Shown: positions 50,397 to 58,971 of the stretch, one piece after another
How positions within the stretch are numbered: position 1 is the stretch's first letter
Layout: every line of letters starts with the position of its first letter
Assembly: GCA_020850535.1 (NCBI GenBank)
Contig: JADZEM010000123.1
Coordinates: 62,001 to 126,000 of the forward strand
DNA: 64,000 bases
Direction of reading: 5' to 3'
DNA from: Chloroflexota bacterium
GTDB taxonomy: Bacteria; Chloroflexota; UBA6077; JACCZL01
Notes under the pieces: model-generated
Databases searched by the model: none
Told to the model about the DNA's origin: nothing
Seen by the model: the letters and a program-made list of their open reading frames with translations, nothing else
Position numbers and translations under genes: made by a program

Positions 50397-51212
50397 ATGG
50401 CCGCGGGAGATCGACCGATTGCCGTCATCTGTGCCATTGAAGAGGAGATCCGTCACCTGCGCGAGGCGCTGCCGCCGGCCGAGGAAGTCTGGCGGGGCAA
50501 TCGACGGGTCTGGCTGGCGGATCTGGACGGGCTGCCGCTGGTGATCTCGGTGTGCGGGATGGGGATGCTGAGCGCGGCGGCCGTGACCGAGGCGGTGCTC
50601 TGGCAGTATGAGCCGTCGGCGGTGCTGAACTACGGCTGCGCGGGATCGCACCGGACGGAGATCCTGCCGGGCGACATCGTCGTGGGGGAGCGGGTTGTCG
50701 CCTACGACAACGTCCGCGAACAGCCCGATGGTGCGCCACGGTACGCGGGGATGCGCTACCTGCGGCGTGGAGAGACGGTGCGCGCGGCCTCGCTGGCAGC
50801 CGACAGTGCGCTACTGGAACGGGCGACGCGGGTGATGGCCGCGCTGGAGGGGCAGCACGAGCCGTGGCCGGTGGCGCTCGGCTGGCCGGACGAGATCCCC
50901 CACCGGACGCCGCGCGCGCTGCCGGGGACGGTCGCCTCGGCCGACCGCTGGAATCGGACGGCAGGGAGCATCGGGGCGCTGGTGGCGCAGCACGAGACGC
51001 ACTGCGAGGACATGGAGGCCGGGGCCATCGCGCTGACCTGCGCCAGCCACGACGTGCCGTTCCTGAGCATCAAGGACATCTCGAACAACGAGCTGCACCC
51101 GAAGACCGAGAGCGACTCGTCGTTCCTGACGGCGCTGGGGCCGGAGCTGGGCAAGCGGGCCGGCGCGCTGACGCTGGCCGTCCTGAGAGATGTCGCGGCC
51201 CGGCACGGGTGA
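50397..51212 (+). CDS. MTA/SAH-nucleosidase-like phosphorylase-superfamily protein
   Basis: A 271-residue protein of the PNP/UDP family with an AGGAGG site before ATG 50397. AVICAIEEEIRHLREAL, VSVCGMGMLSAAAVTEAVL, NYGCAGSHRTEILPGDIVVG and EDMEAGAIALTCASHDVPFLSIKDISN match 5'-methylthioadenosine/S-adenosylhomocysteine nucleosidases; the Met-Glu pair (DMEAGA) is the ribose site and the Asp in IKDISN is the purine-binding catalytic residue. It probably recycles MTA or SAH. Monocistronic. Confidence 0.82.
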   Translation: MAAGDRPIAVICAIEEEIRHLREALPPAEEVWRGNRRVWLADLDGLPLVISVCGMGMLSAAAVTEAVLWQYEPSAVLNYGCAGSHRTEILPGDIVVGERVVAYDNVREQPDGAPRYAGMRYLRRGETVRAASLAADSALLERATRVMAALEGQHEPWPVALGWPDEIPHRTPRALPGTVASADRWNRTAGSIGALVAQHETHCEDMEAGAIALTCASHDVPFLSIKDISNNELHPKTESDSSFLTALGPELGKRAGALTLAVLRDVAARHG

Positions 51213-51484
51213 CGTATATTTACATTGGTAAGACGCATAGATGAAAAAGTATCGGAGGTGCGGCTTGTCGTGCCGTGTCGTGCTGGCCTTGTCCGTTCCC
51301 CCAGCGCGGGATGTCATTTCGGCTGGGTACTGACGTTGCCTCCGTGCTCTCGTGTCATTTCCCTATGCAGGCAAGTTCAAGTTGAGTATGTCAGAGCCGC
51401 CCAACATCCCCAGATCCTGGCAATAGCATGCGTAGCGACTCTCACATCCTCGCGGTCACAGGCCGCCAAGTATGGAGGAGACTC
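51213..51484. other. Intergenic upstream of the truncated gene
   Basis: About 270 bp. No gene is seen. It is lower in GC than the surroundings and should hold the promoter that once served the truncated gene. Confidence 0.4.
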
Positions 51485-51566
51485 ATGATCGCTGATCGTC
51501 TCTTGACTGAGTTGGAGCGCCAGCAGAAGTACCTGGATCGTCTGCCGCAGAACTACGCGTATCCGC
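51485..51566 (+). pseudogene. Truncated gene start (27 codons)
   Basis: ATG 51485 follows a perfect GGAGGAG site. The first 27 residues, MIADRLLTELERQQKYLDRL-PQNYAYP, look like the conserved start of a larger protein; similar starts (ELERQQKYL.RLP) occur, as far as I recall, in large ATP-binding proteins of this phylum. From about 51567 the sequence switches to an inverted transposase remnant. Truncation by a transposition scar. Confidence 0.4.
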
Positions 51567-51860
51567 CTGCCAGGTCGTGTGCTGATCGGGATCTGTCGCC
51601 GCCAGCGTGCGGCCCCGATACGTCCGGGCGAGGGGGCGGATCAGCTCGCCCCGCCAGCCGGGCCGGCCGCGGCCGGGATAGGCCGGCGGAGTCGCCCGCC
51701 GACCCGTGACGTTCTTGGCCGCCCGCACGACGTACCGCGTCACCTTGGCGTCCTGGAGTTGGCGGATCTCGAAGCCGGCATCGAGCACTTTGCATCGAGC
51801 CACCTCTGTGTTTTGTCGAGTCTGAACACCCCGACACTACCGCTCCGGTCGGCTCCTCTG
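51567..51860 (-). pseudogene. Transposase remnant
   Basis: The minus strand encodes KVLDAGFEIRQLQDAKVTRY, then NVTGRRATPPAYPGRGRPGW and RGELIRPLARTYRGRTLAATDPD-HTTW, a segment I associate with DDE transposases of Chloroflexota. An adjacent frame gives GVFRLDKTQRWLDAK, so at least one frameshift is present and both ends are missing. It is a dead fragment, with no visible inverted repeats left. Confidence 0.5.
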
Positions 51861-51924
51861 CTTTCCTCCCTCGCCACGTCCTCGTTTCCCCAACTCAGGT
51901 ACCGGAAACTAGAGTCAAGCTTCA

Positions 51925-51990
51925 TCAAGCCCCGACGACGCTGCATGACGCGCCCAACGTGCAATCGCCCTGTATGACCCACGACCCGCA
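51925..51990. repeat. Mosaic dispersed repeat
   Basis: CAAGCCCCGACGACGCTGCA is shared with 27431, followed by a TATGACCCACGACC heptamer string like that at 27508-27522. Confidence 0.6.
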
Positions 51991-52011
51991 ACCGGTACCA
52001 TCTTCCTGGCG

Positions 52012-53481
52012 ATGGGTGGAGAGCGCGGCGGATCTCTGGGGCGCAGACGGAGCCTGCTGGCTTTCGTGCTGGCCTGCGTCGTCCTGCTGACTGCCTGCCT
52101 GCCGCCCTCCGGCCCGACGCCAACGGCCACCCCCCGCGCAACGCCGCCCAGCACGCCAACTGGCGCGCCGACCGCGCTTCCATCTCCACCGGCGTCGCTC
52201 TCTCCCTTGCCGGCAACGCCGACCGCTGTCGCGAGTCCTTCGGCCACCCCGCTGCCGACCGCCACCAGCCGTCCGCCAACCCAGCCCCCGGCCCCCGGTG
52301 AGACGCCCCCACCGACGCCATCCCCGGCCGCCGTCAACAAGCGCGGCGTCCATCTCCTGCTGGACGATGGCGACACCCGTTTTTCAGAAGCTGTCTGGGA
52401 GCAGCATATCGTCTGGACAGCCCGCCTGACCGGCCAGGGCGGGTACGCCGTCCAGCTCATCCGCTCGAACGATCTGCGCCCGGCCTCCTGGCAGCACATG
52501 ATCGACCTGATGGACCGTGAGGGCGTCGTGCCGATCATCCGGCTGGCGACGTTCAAGAGCCCTGACGGCCAGTGGTGGACGACCCCCACACCCGATCCTG
52601 ACGGTCGAGGCTACAAGAGCGCGGCCGACCGCTACCGCCGCTTCTTCGACGCCATCGACTGGCGCGCTGAGACCGTCCTGGTGACCGTCGCCAACGAGGT
52701 CAACCGCCCGGACGAGTGGGGCGGCGCGCCCGATCCTGCCGCCTACGCCCGCTTCCTGCGCGACGTGACGGACGCCCTGCGGCGGGTCACCAGTGTCAAC
52801 GTCCTGGTGCTGAACGGCGCGCTTGACGCCTACGCTCCGAGCGCCAGCTTCGGCACCACCTACGCCATCGACTCCGAGCGGTTCATGGAAGGGATGGTGG
52901 CCGAGGTGCCGGACATCTTCGAGCGGCTGGACGGCTGGGCCTCGCACGCCTACCCGCTGGGACCGTTCGGGGAGCACCCCGGGCAGCAGGCGTTCAAGAT
53001 CGACGACGTGCGCCCGAACGCCGGGCCGCGCCCACAGCCGCCAGCCGGCGTCGTGAATCGCGGCGTGAACGGGTACGTCTGGGAGCTGTGGAAGCTCCGG
53101 CAGCTTGGCCTGTCGCGCGAGCTGCCGGTCTACGTCACCGAGAGCGGCTGGCGGCACCGCGCCACGCAGGCTCCCTCCCGAGACAAAGACTTCGCCGTGG
53201 TCGAGGACGACCGCTTCGCCGAGCTGGTGCAACTGGCCTACGATGGCCCCCCGGACGGCTCGCCAGCCGGAGGCTGGACCCCCTGGAACCAGGATCCGCA
53301 CGTCCGAGCCGTCGCCCTGTTCGCGCTGGCCGGGCGGCCGGACCATTGGGGCCACACCAACTTGCTGCTCACCGACACGACGGGGCTGATCCAGGGAGCG
53401 TACACGTTCGCCGAGGCGCTGGAGCGCGTCTCGCCGGGCAGCATCGCGCGGCAACCCCGTGCATCGACAGCGCCGCGCTAG
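52012..53481 (+). CDS. Lipoprotein with glycoside-hydrolase-like (clan A) domain
   Basis: A 489-residue protein: lipobox signal (LACVVLLTAC), about 90 residues of Thr/Pro-rich linker, then a TIM-barrel hydrolase pattern. VTVANEVNRPDEWGG carries the N-E of the acid/base position and LPVYVTESGWRHRA carries the second Glu in the nucleophile position; LDGWASHAYPLG has a histidine often found near the active site. It resembles GH5/GH39-type enzymes, so a role in extracellular polysaccharide breakdown is likely, with the sugar unknown. The start at 52012 was chosen as the first ATG before the signal peptide. Confidence 0.75.
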   Translation: MGGERGGSLGRRRSLLAFVLACVVLLTACLPPSGPTPTATPRATPPSTPTGAPTALPSPPASLSPLPATPTAVASPSATPLPTATSRPPTQPPAPGETPPPTPSPAAVNKRGVHLLLDDGDTRFSEAVWEQHIVWTARLTGQGGYAVQLIRSNDLRPASWQHMIDLMDREGVVPIIRLATFKSPDGQWWTTPTPDPDGRGYKSAADRYRRFFDAIDWRAETVLVTVANEVNRPDEWGGAPDPAAYARFLRDVTDALRRVTSVNVLVLNGALDAYAPSASFGTTYAIDSERFMEGMVAEVPDIFERLDGWASHAYPLGPFGEHPGQQAFKIDDVRPNAGPRPQPPAGVVNRGVNGYVWELWKLRQLGLSRELPVYVTESGWRHRATQAPSRDKDFAVVEDDRFAELVQLAYDGPPDGSPAGGWTPWNQDPHVRAVALFALAGRPDHWGHTNLLLTDTTGLIQGAYTFAEALERVSPGSIARQPRASTAPR

Positions 53482-53526
53482 TGACCTGTCAATCGTGAAC
53501 GACCTGGTTGGGGCCCTGCCGACGCT

Positions 53527-53700
53527 CCCCTGTCATCCCGAGTGAAGCGACCCATTCGGCAGGCTCAGGGCAAGCCTGACGCCCCTCCCCCGTCATCCCG
53601 AGCGAAGCGACCCATTCGGCAGCCTCAGGGCAAGCCTGACGCCCCTCCCCCGTCATCCCGAGCGACGTGAGCGTGCGAACGCAGTCGAGGGATCTTCCTC
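53527..53700. repeat. 60-bp tandem repeat with inverted ends
   Basis: Two full units and a partial third with period exactly 60 bp (start CCGTCATCCCGAGCGAAGCG). Inverted copies of the CATCCCGA string follow at 53750 and 53791. No gene is seen between 53482 and 53868. Confidence 0.75.
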
Positions 53701-53868
53701 ACGCTACAGAAGGAGAAGATCCCTCCACTCCGCCCGTGCCTCGCCGCGGTCGGGATGACGAGAGGGGTGTGCTCGTTCCTCGCTTCAGTCGGGATGACGG
53801 CGGGCACTGAGCGACCCTGAGATTAACGCCAGACGAGCCACTAGCCAGCCAGGCGAGGGGTGCCCGCG

Positions 53869-54525
53869 CTACTCAGGGCGGATGTCCCGCCCTTCGCGGG
53901 CCAGCACGGCCGCCTGCGTCCGGTTTCGCACGTCCAGCTTCTGGAGGATGCTCGTGACGTAGTGCTTCACGGTCTTTTCCGCGAGGTGAAGCCCCTCGCC
54001 GATCTCCCGGTTGCTGTGCCCGTCGGCCAGCAGCTCCAGTACCTGCTGCTCCCGCTCGGACAGGCGCTCCACAGGTGACGGTTCGGGGACGACAGGACGG
54101 CTGGCCTTCGCAGCGCTTAGCAGGAAGCCGGCCGCGAGCGCCGGGGGCACGTACCGCTCACCCCGGGCAATAGCCCGCACGATGCCCCGCAGGTCATCGC
54201 CGCTCAACCCTTTGAGCGCGTACCCCTGTGCACCACGTTCAAGTGCCGTCAGCAGATCGTCGTCGTGCTCGGAGGCGGTCAGGATCAGGATGCGAACGCC
54301 GGGCGCCCGCCGCAGGATCGCCTCGATGGAGTCAAGCCCGTTGCCCGGCAGGGTGAGATCCAGCAGCAGCACGTCAGGCGCCAGCGTTTCCGTGAGGCGG
54401 AGCGCATCGGCAGCGCTGCCGCCCGCACCGACGACTTCGAGGTCAGGCTCTGCCTGCAGGGTCTGCACCACCCCATCTCGATAGAGCGGGTGATCGTCGA
54501 CAATGACTATCCGGATTGGTCCCAT
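53869..54525 (-). CDS. NarL/LuxR-family response regulator
   Basis: A 218-residue protein: receiver with IVIVDDHPLYRDGVVQTL, phospho-acceptor in DVLLLDLTLPGNG, Lys in GYALKGLSG, and a C-terminal LuxR HTH (LSEREQQVLELLADGHSNREIGEGLHLAEKTVKHYVTSILQKL). ATG 54525 lies inside the 3' end of the kinase gene (19-bp overlap), so they are coupled. Acts with the kinase at 54507-55895; target genes unknown. Confidence 0.95.
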   Translation of the reverse strand: MGPIRIVIVDDHPLYRDGVVQTLQAEPDLEVVGAGGSAADALRLTETLAPDVLLLDLTLPGNGLDSIEAILRRAPGVRILILTASEHDDDLLTALERGAQGYALKGLSGDDLRGIVRAIARGERYVPPALAAGFLLSAAKASRPVVPEPSPVERLSEREQQVLELLADGHSNREIGEGLHLAEKTVKHYVTSILQKLDVRNRTQAAVLAREGRDIRPE

Positions 54526-55895
54526 GGCTGCGCTCCACGACCGGACGTTGCACCACGCGGGAGGTGCGCCTCGACCGTCACGCCGCCTTTTGGCCCCGCA
54601 AAGAGCCGGAAGGAGCCGCCGAGACTCTCGACACGCTCGCGCATCACGGCGAGACCCAGCTGATTGGCGTCGTCCGTCGTCGTTCCAAGGCCCGGCCCGT
54701 CGTCTGAGATACATACGTACACGGACCACGGATCAGATGTTACCCGGACGCGCTGACCGACACCCCCAGCGTGCCGGTAACCGTTCGCCAGCGCCTCCTG
54801 AATCACCCGATAGACCGTGATCTTGAGCGGCAGCGTCGCCGGCCCCGGCATCGGGTCGAGCGCCAGTTCGACGTGGACGCCGGTCCGGCGGGCGTGGACC
54901 GTGACGACGCGCTGAACGGTCTGCTCCAGGGTCAGCGGCTCCAGCTCAGGAAGACGCAGGCCCGCCGCGATGGTCCGCAGCTCGTCCAACGCCCGCCGCA
55001 GGCAGGCTTCGATGATGGCCATGTCGTGCGCGTCGGCGGCTCCCAGGCGCAGCAGCGCAACCGACACATCCTGAGCCGGGCCATCATGGAGATCGGCGCT
55101 GATGCGGCGGAGATACTGCTCGTTGAGGGCCGTTGAGCGGGTCGCTGCGCCGCGCACGCGCTCGTGGAGCACCTCGTTCTGCGCGAGCAAGCTGGTGAGG
55201 TGGGCGATGGTGTCGGCGAGCGTCTGCTGCTGGCAGCGGATGGTATCGCTGCCGCGCTTCACCAGCCCTGCCAGCAGCAGGTACGTCGCCAGGGTTGCCA
55301 GCGCCACCACGATCCAGGTCTGCTGCTGAATGCCCGAGATGTCCTCTTCCAGATCATCCACAGGCTCATAGAACTCGGCAATGGCGACGATGTCGCCAGC
55401 CGCGTTGCGGACGGGACTGTACGTTTCCAGGAGCCGTGACCAGCGGTCGCGCTCGGGCAGGTTCTCCTCGTCGCTCAGGCTGCTGATCTCCGAGACCACC
55501 TCGCCGCGCGCCGCCGCCGTCAGGCGCGCGTGCATGGGAAACGCCTGACCGATCAGCGCGGAGTCAGAGCTGAAGAGGACGCGTCCCTGCCGGTCCCAGA
55601 TCTTGAAAGCCACGATGCCCTGCCCGAGCGGCGTCTCGGTCAGGAGCCGGCCAAGCGCAGCCTGCTGCGCCGCGTCGAGTCGGCCATCCCCCGCCACGGA
55701 GGGCAGCAGCGGCGCGACAAAGCTCTCAACGTAGAGCGCCGTCGTCTCGGCGGTGCGGTGCTCGACGCCCGCCGCGATCTCCCGGGCGATCCACCAGCCA
55801 ACGCCGGCCATCACCACGGCCAGCACCAGGAGGCTCACCACCATGTACTGCGTGGCCAGGCTGAGCCGATCCCATCGAGCAAGTACCCTGTGCAT
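54507..55895 (-). CDS. NarX/LiaS-type sensor histidine kinase (HisKA_3)
   Basis: A 462-residue protein: helix at residues 17-40, an outer sensor region of about 165 residues (VESFVAPLLPSVAGDGRLDA to EEDISGIQQQT), a second helix (WIVVALATLATYLLLAGLV), then the dimerisation box RISADLHDGPAQDVSVALLRLG with phospho-acceptor His and HATPase (YRVIQEALANGYRHAGG, DDGPGLG, LGLAVMRERVESLGG). It partners the NarL-type regulator. The sensor domain has KIWDRQGRVLFSSDSALIG, a double-Cache/PAS-like segment. Signal unknown. Confidence 0.93.
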   Translation of the reverse strand: MHRVLARWDRLSLATQYMVVSLLVLAVVMAGVGWWIAREIAAGVEHRTAETTALYVESFVAPLLPSVAGDGRLDAAQQAALGRLLTETPLGQGIVAFKIWDRQGRVLFSSDSALIGQAFPMHARLTAAARGEVVSEISSLSDEENLPERDRWSRLLETYSPVRNAAGDIVAIAEFYEPVDDLEEDISGIQQQTWIVVALATLATYLLLAGLVKRGSDTIRCQQQTLADTIAHLTSLLAQNEVLHERVRGAATRSTALNEQYLRRISADLHDGPAQDVSVALLRLGAADAHDMAIIEACLRRALDELRTIAAGLRLPELEPLTLEQTVQRVVTVHARRTGVHVELALDPMPGPATLPLKITVYRVIQEALANGYRHAGGVGQRVRVTSDPWSVYVCISDDGPGLGTTTDDANQLGLAVMRERVESLGGSFRLFAGPKGGVTVEAHLPRGATSGRGAQPWDQSG

Positions 55896-56143
55896 CCTCC
55901 TGCCCCCGCGTGACGACCGCCCTGCGCCCGTCAGGATAGCGCGCCAAGAGGCGGCCCCGACGCGGACGTTGGTCCGACCCCGGATCAGACGAAGGTCCGA
56001 ACCAACTCAGCCCGTTGCCGGAGCACACATTCAGACGGTCAGTCGTATCGGCAGGCCCACCCAGCAGGCGAGACTGATAGCGCGATGGGGTGCCCCAAGC
56101 GGGCAATCACCCCCACCACCACGACCGTCTGGGAGGATGGAAG

Positions 56144-56602
56144 ATGACACAGCAGACACCAGCACGACGGGGCAGCAGCCCGGTACAGCGTGGGCGGCTC
56201 GCCCTGGCCTCGGCGCTCGCGGCGTTCACAATGTTCGGCGGCGCGGCGTTCGCCGACGAGCCGGCGCCTGCCCCCGAGCTGAGCATCGTTGACGCGATCG
56301 CCTTCGATCTGCCGACGGACGTGGCGGCCCCGACCGTGCTCAAGCGCGAGAAGGAGCAGCGCGGCAACGACGACGGTCCACGGCACGCTCGGCAGGAACG
56401 GCGCGGCGGGAACGACAGCGCGGTGCATGCCCGTCATCGGGCGGACGACCTGAGCATCGGCGACCAGCTGATGGCGCGGCGCGGAGCTGACGACCGCCCC
56501 GGCGACGACCGTGGCAAGGACAACCGTGGTTCGGATAACCAGCCAGGCGACGACCATGGCGGCCATGGGCACGGCCAGGACGACGCCCCGAACCACGGCT
56601 GA
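56144..56602 (+). CDS. Secreted Asp/His/Gly-rich disordered protein
   Basis: A 152-residue protein with GGGAGG 7 nt before ATG 56144. Signal peptide (LALASALAAFTMFGGAAFAD), then a region ending in low-complexity DDRPGDDRGKDNRGSDNQPGD and HGGHGHG. The mature part is charged and rich in Asp, His, Arg. Such composition can bind metals; no family recognised. It is divergent from the sensor kinase across about 250 bp. Confidence 0.5.
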   Translation: MTQQTPARRGSSPVQRGRLALASALAAFTMFGGAAFADEPAPAPELSIVDAIAFDLPTDVAAPTVLKREKEQRGNDDGPRHARQERRGGNDSAVHARHRADDLSIGDQLMARRGADDRPGDDRGKDNRGSDNQPGDDHGGHGHGQDDAPNHG

Positions 56603-56621
56603 TCGCTGGCGTGGGCCGTGA

Positions 56622-56663
56622 GTCGTAGGTCGTAGGTCGTAGGTCGTAGGTCGTAGGTCGTAG
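56622..56663. repeat. 7-bp tandem repeat (GTCGTAG x 6)
   Basis: Six exact copies of GTCGTAG. The complementary heptamer string (CCACGAC) is repeated three times at 56921-56949, at the other side of palindromic element copy 2. Confidence 0.9.
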
Positions 56664-56694
56664 GTGATGGTGAAAGTGTGCAAGTCCCAGTTGT

Positions 56695-56832
56695 CGTCCT
56701 GAGCGCAGCGAAGGACCTCACCCGCCGACCGTCAACATTCGCGTCACCCGCCGACCGGCAGCTTGTGCATTACTCGCGGACCGTCAACATTCGCGTCGGC
56801 GGGTGAGGTCCTTCGCTGCGCTCAGGATGACA
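56695..56832. repeat. MITE-like palindromic element, copy 2
   Basis: Arms CTGAGCGCAGCGAAGGACCT and AGGTCCTTCGCTGCGCTCAG are exact inverted repeats of about 26 bp with CACCCGCC/GGCGGGTG continuing the stem; interior has GACCGTCAACATTCGCGTC units. Confidence 0.8.
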
Positions 56833-56955
56833 TGATCTGTTGCGTTATTGCTACCGCGCTGTGGCGCGTGCCAGGCTGCATGCGCACGACGCCGGTGCCG
56901 GGCGTGTCGGCGCGCCCACGCCCCACGACCCACGACCCACGACCCACGGACCCGT

Positions 56956-58611
56956 CTACGGCGTGATGATGTCGTCCGGGGCGTCCGCGCCGAGCGCATC
57001 GCGTGGATTGCTGCGCGCCCGGGCGATGTCATCCAGGCTCTGCCCGAGATGCTTCCAGGTGCCGGCCAGCAGGTCGAAGTCCGAGCGGCCGAGCACGATC
57101 ACGTCGACGGGATCGACGGCCCGCACGGTGGCCGTCCGCCGCCGATGCTGGAGCAGTCCCAGCTCGCCGAACGAGTCGCCATCGGTCAGACGGGCCAGGA
57201 CCGTCTCCTCGCCGTCCTCCTCGCGGACGACCTCCACGCTCCCCTTGACGATGACGTAGAACGCATCGGCAAGGTCGCCCTGGCGGATGATCGGCTGGCC
57301 CGGCTCGTAGTGGGCGTGGGTGACCCGCTCGGAGCGCTGGACCCGGAGCTGCACCAGATCCCGCGAGAACAGCCGGTCCAGGTTCCAGTCGAGCCACACC
57401 CGGACGCGCCGCTCCATCGTCGGCAGGCGCATCAGGTAGAACGTCCGCCACATGATCCAGGCGAGCGGCCCGGCCAGCTTGACGCGCCCCAGCAGCTCCG
57501 CGACCGCCGCGCCGTTCCCGAGCGAGACCATCTCGCCCAGCCCCTTGAAGGCGAACCGCTTCGGGCGCTTCCCCTGGATCGTCGCCACGACGTTCTGGGC
57601 CAGCGTCTTGCCCTGCCGCAGCGCAAACTGGGCCGTCGGCGGCGAGGACTCGCCGGACTTCGTCGGGTGGGGGACCGCCGCGCAGTCCCCGAGCGCCCAG
57701 ACCGGCAGCCCGTCTGCTGCCCGCATCGTCGTGTCCACCTTGAGGCGGCCCCGCTCCATCGGCAGCCGAAGCCCCTGCACGACCGGGTTCGGCGACGAGC
57801 CAATCGCCACGATCAGCGTGTGGGCATCGATCTTCTCACCACCTTCGAGGGTCACCTGCTCGGCGGTGGCCGAGGCCAGCCGCGCCCCCAGTTGGACCTC
57901 GACGCCGCGCTCGGTCAACTTCTTGTGCGCGAACTGGGCAAGGCTCTCCGAGATCTCGGGGAGGATGCGCTTGCCGGAGTGCAGCAGGATGACCCGCACG
58001 TCGTTGGCCTGGATGACCGGGTAGCTCTTGCGCTCGACCTCACGGAGGTAGTCGTTCAGCTCGGCGGCCATCTCGACGCCGGAGTAGCCGCCGCCGGCCA
58101 CGACAAACGTCAGCATCCGGCGGCGCTCGTCAGGATCGTCCGTGTTCTCGGCGGCCTCCAGCATCTCCAACGCCCGATTGCGGATCTGGAGCGCATCGCC
58201 GATGGTCTTGATCGGCAGGCCATGCTGGGCCACGCCCGGCAGCCGCGCAAGGTCCACGACGTTCCCGAGCGCCACCACGAGATGATCCCAGGGGAGGATC
58301 TGCTCGCGGTGGCTGGTCGGGTGGGTCGTGGTGACCGTCTTCGCGGCCAGATCGACGGACTCGACCGTCTCGACGCGGATGCGGGTCTGCTTGAGCAGCT
58401 CGCGCAGGGGGCTGAGAATGTGGGTCAGCTCGACGCCCGCCGCCGCCGCCGACGGGAGCATCGGCACGAACAGCAGGTAGTTCGACTGGCTGATCAGGGT
58501 GACCTCGACGGGCCGGCTGAGGCCGGGCAGGAGCTTCTCAAGCTGCTGCGCGACGGTGACGCCGCCGAACCCTCCCCCGAGGATCACAATGCGAATCGGC
58601 GCGCTGGTCAC
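56956..58611 (-). CDS. NDH-2-type NAD(P)H dehydrogenase fused to cyclic-nucleotide-binding domain
   Basis: A 551-residue protein. The first 410 residues are a type II NADH:quinone oxidoreductase: N-terminal FAD-binding IRIVILGGGFGG, AGGGYSGVEMAAEL for NAD, and VWALGDCAAVPHP for FAD; then MWRTFYLMRLPTMERRVRVWL, the membrane-attached C-terminal region of the family. The last 130 residues are a CRP-like cNMP-binding domain with GDLADAFYVIVKGSVEVV and the phosphate cassette FGELGLLQHRRRTATV. A nucleotide-gated NADH dehydrogenase is plausible. GTG 58611 has GAGGGAG upstream; the frame is open to 58671. Confidence 0.9.
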   Translation of the reverse strand: MTSAPIRIVILGGGFGGVTVAQQLEKLLPGLSRPVEVTLISQSNYLLFVPMLPSAAAAGVELTHILSPLRELLKQTRIRVETVESVDLAAKTVTTTHPTSHREQILPWDHLVVALGNVVDLARLPGVAQHGLPIKTIGDALQIRNRALEMLEAAENTDDPDERRRMLTFVVAGGGYSGVEMAAELNDYLREVERKSYPVIQANDVRVILLHSGKRILPEISESLAQFAHKKLTERGVEVQLGARLASATAEQVTLEGGEKIDAHTLIVAIGSSPNPVVQGLRLPMERGRLKVDTTMRAADGLPVWALGDCAAVPHPTKSGESSPPTAQFALRQGKTLAQNVVATIQGKRPKRFAFKGLGEMVSLGNGAAVAELLGRVKLAGPLAWIMWRTFYLMRLPTMERRVRVWLDWNLDRLFSRDLVQLRVQRSERVTHAHYEPGQPIIRQGDLADAFYVIVKGSVEVVREEDGEETVLARLTDGDSFGELGLLQHRRRTATVRAVDPVDVIVLGRSDFDLLAGTWKHLGQSLDDIARARSNPRDALGADAPDDIITP

Positions 58612-58713
58612 TGGGCAGACTCCCTCTCCCGAAGGCCTCAGATCGCTCCATCGTACCCGGGCCGAGGGCATCCGGGGTACCCTGCCAGCACACTCCGCTC
58701 CTGGAGGTGCTCG

Positions 58714-58971
58714 GTGAGCCAGTCGTCAGCAGGCCAGCCCACGGGCGGACAGTCCACAGGCGGGCTGTCCCCGCACGCGCTCGAAGGTCAGTTCGAGGCC
58801 GAAGTCCGCGCCGCCGCACTCATCGTCAGCGCTGAGGACCGCGCCGCCCTGTTTGGGTTGTGGTCGGCCCTGGTTCCCATTCGCCAGCGGCTCCGCGAGG
58901 CCGATCTCCGCCTTGAAGAGGAGCCGTCGTACACACAGAAGCCAGCCCAGTGGGGCGGAGGGGTCTCATGA
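58714..58971 (+). CDS. Small protein coupled to amidase (GatC/AtzG-like role)
   Basis: An 85-residue protein starting at GTG 58714 with GGAGG nearby; its stop overlaps the amidase ATG (ATGA). Contains EAEVRAAALIVSAEDRAALFGLWSALVP-RQRLREADL, a helical segment, and LEEEPSYTQKPAQWGG. Small subunits of amidases of the GatC/AtzG (DUF4089) type have a similar size, helical start and an EP-rich C-terminus. Function as amidase partner is inferred from coupling. Confidence 0.55.
   Translation: MSQSSAGQPTGGQSTGGLSPHALEGQFEAEVRAAALIVSAEDRAALFGLWSALVPIRQRLREADLRLEEEPSYTQKPAQWGGGVS

Noticed and set aside
56848-58713. Long plus-strand open frame across the NDH-2 gene
   Set aside because: Antisense shadow; only its last 85 codons, with their own ribosome site at 58714, are kept as a gene.
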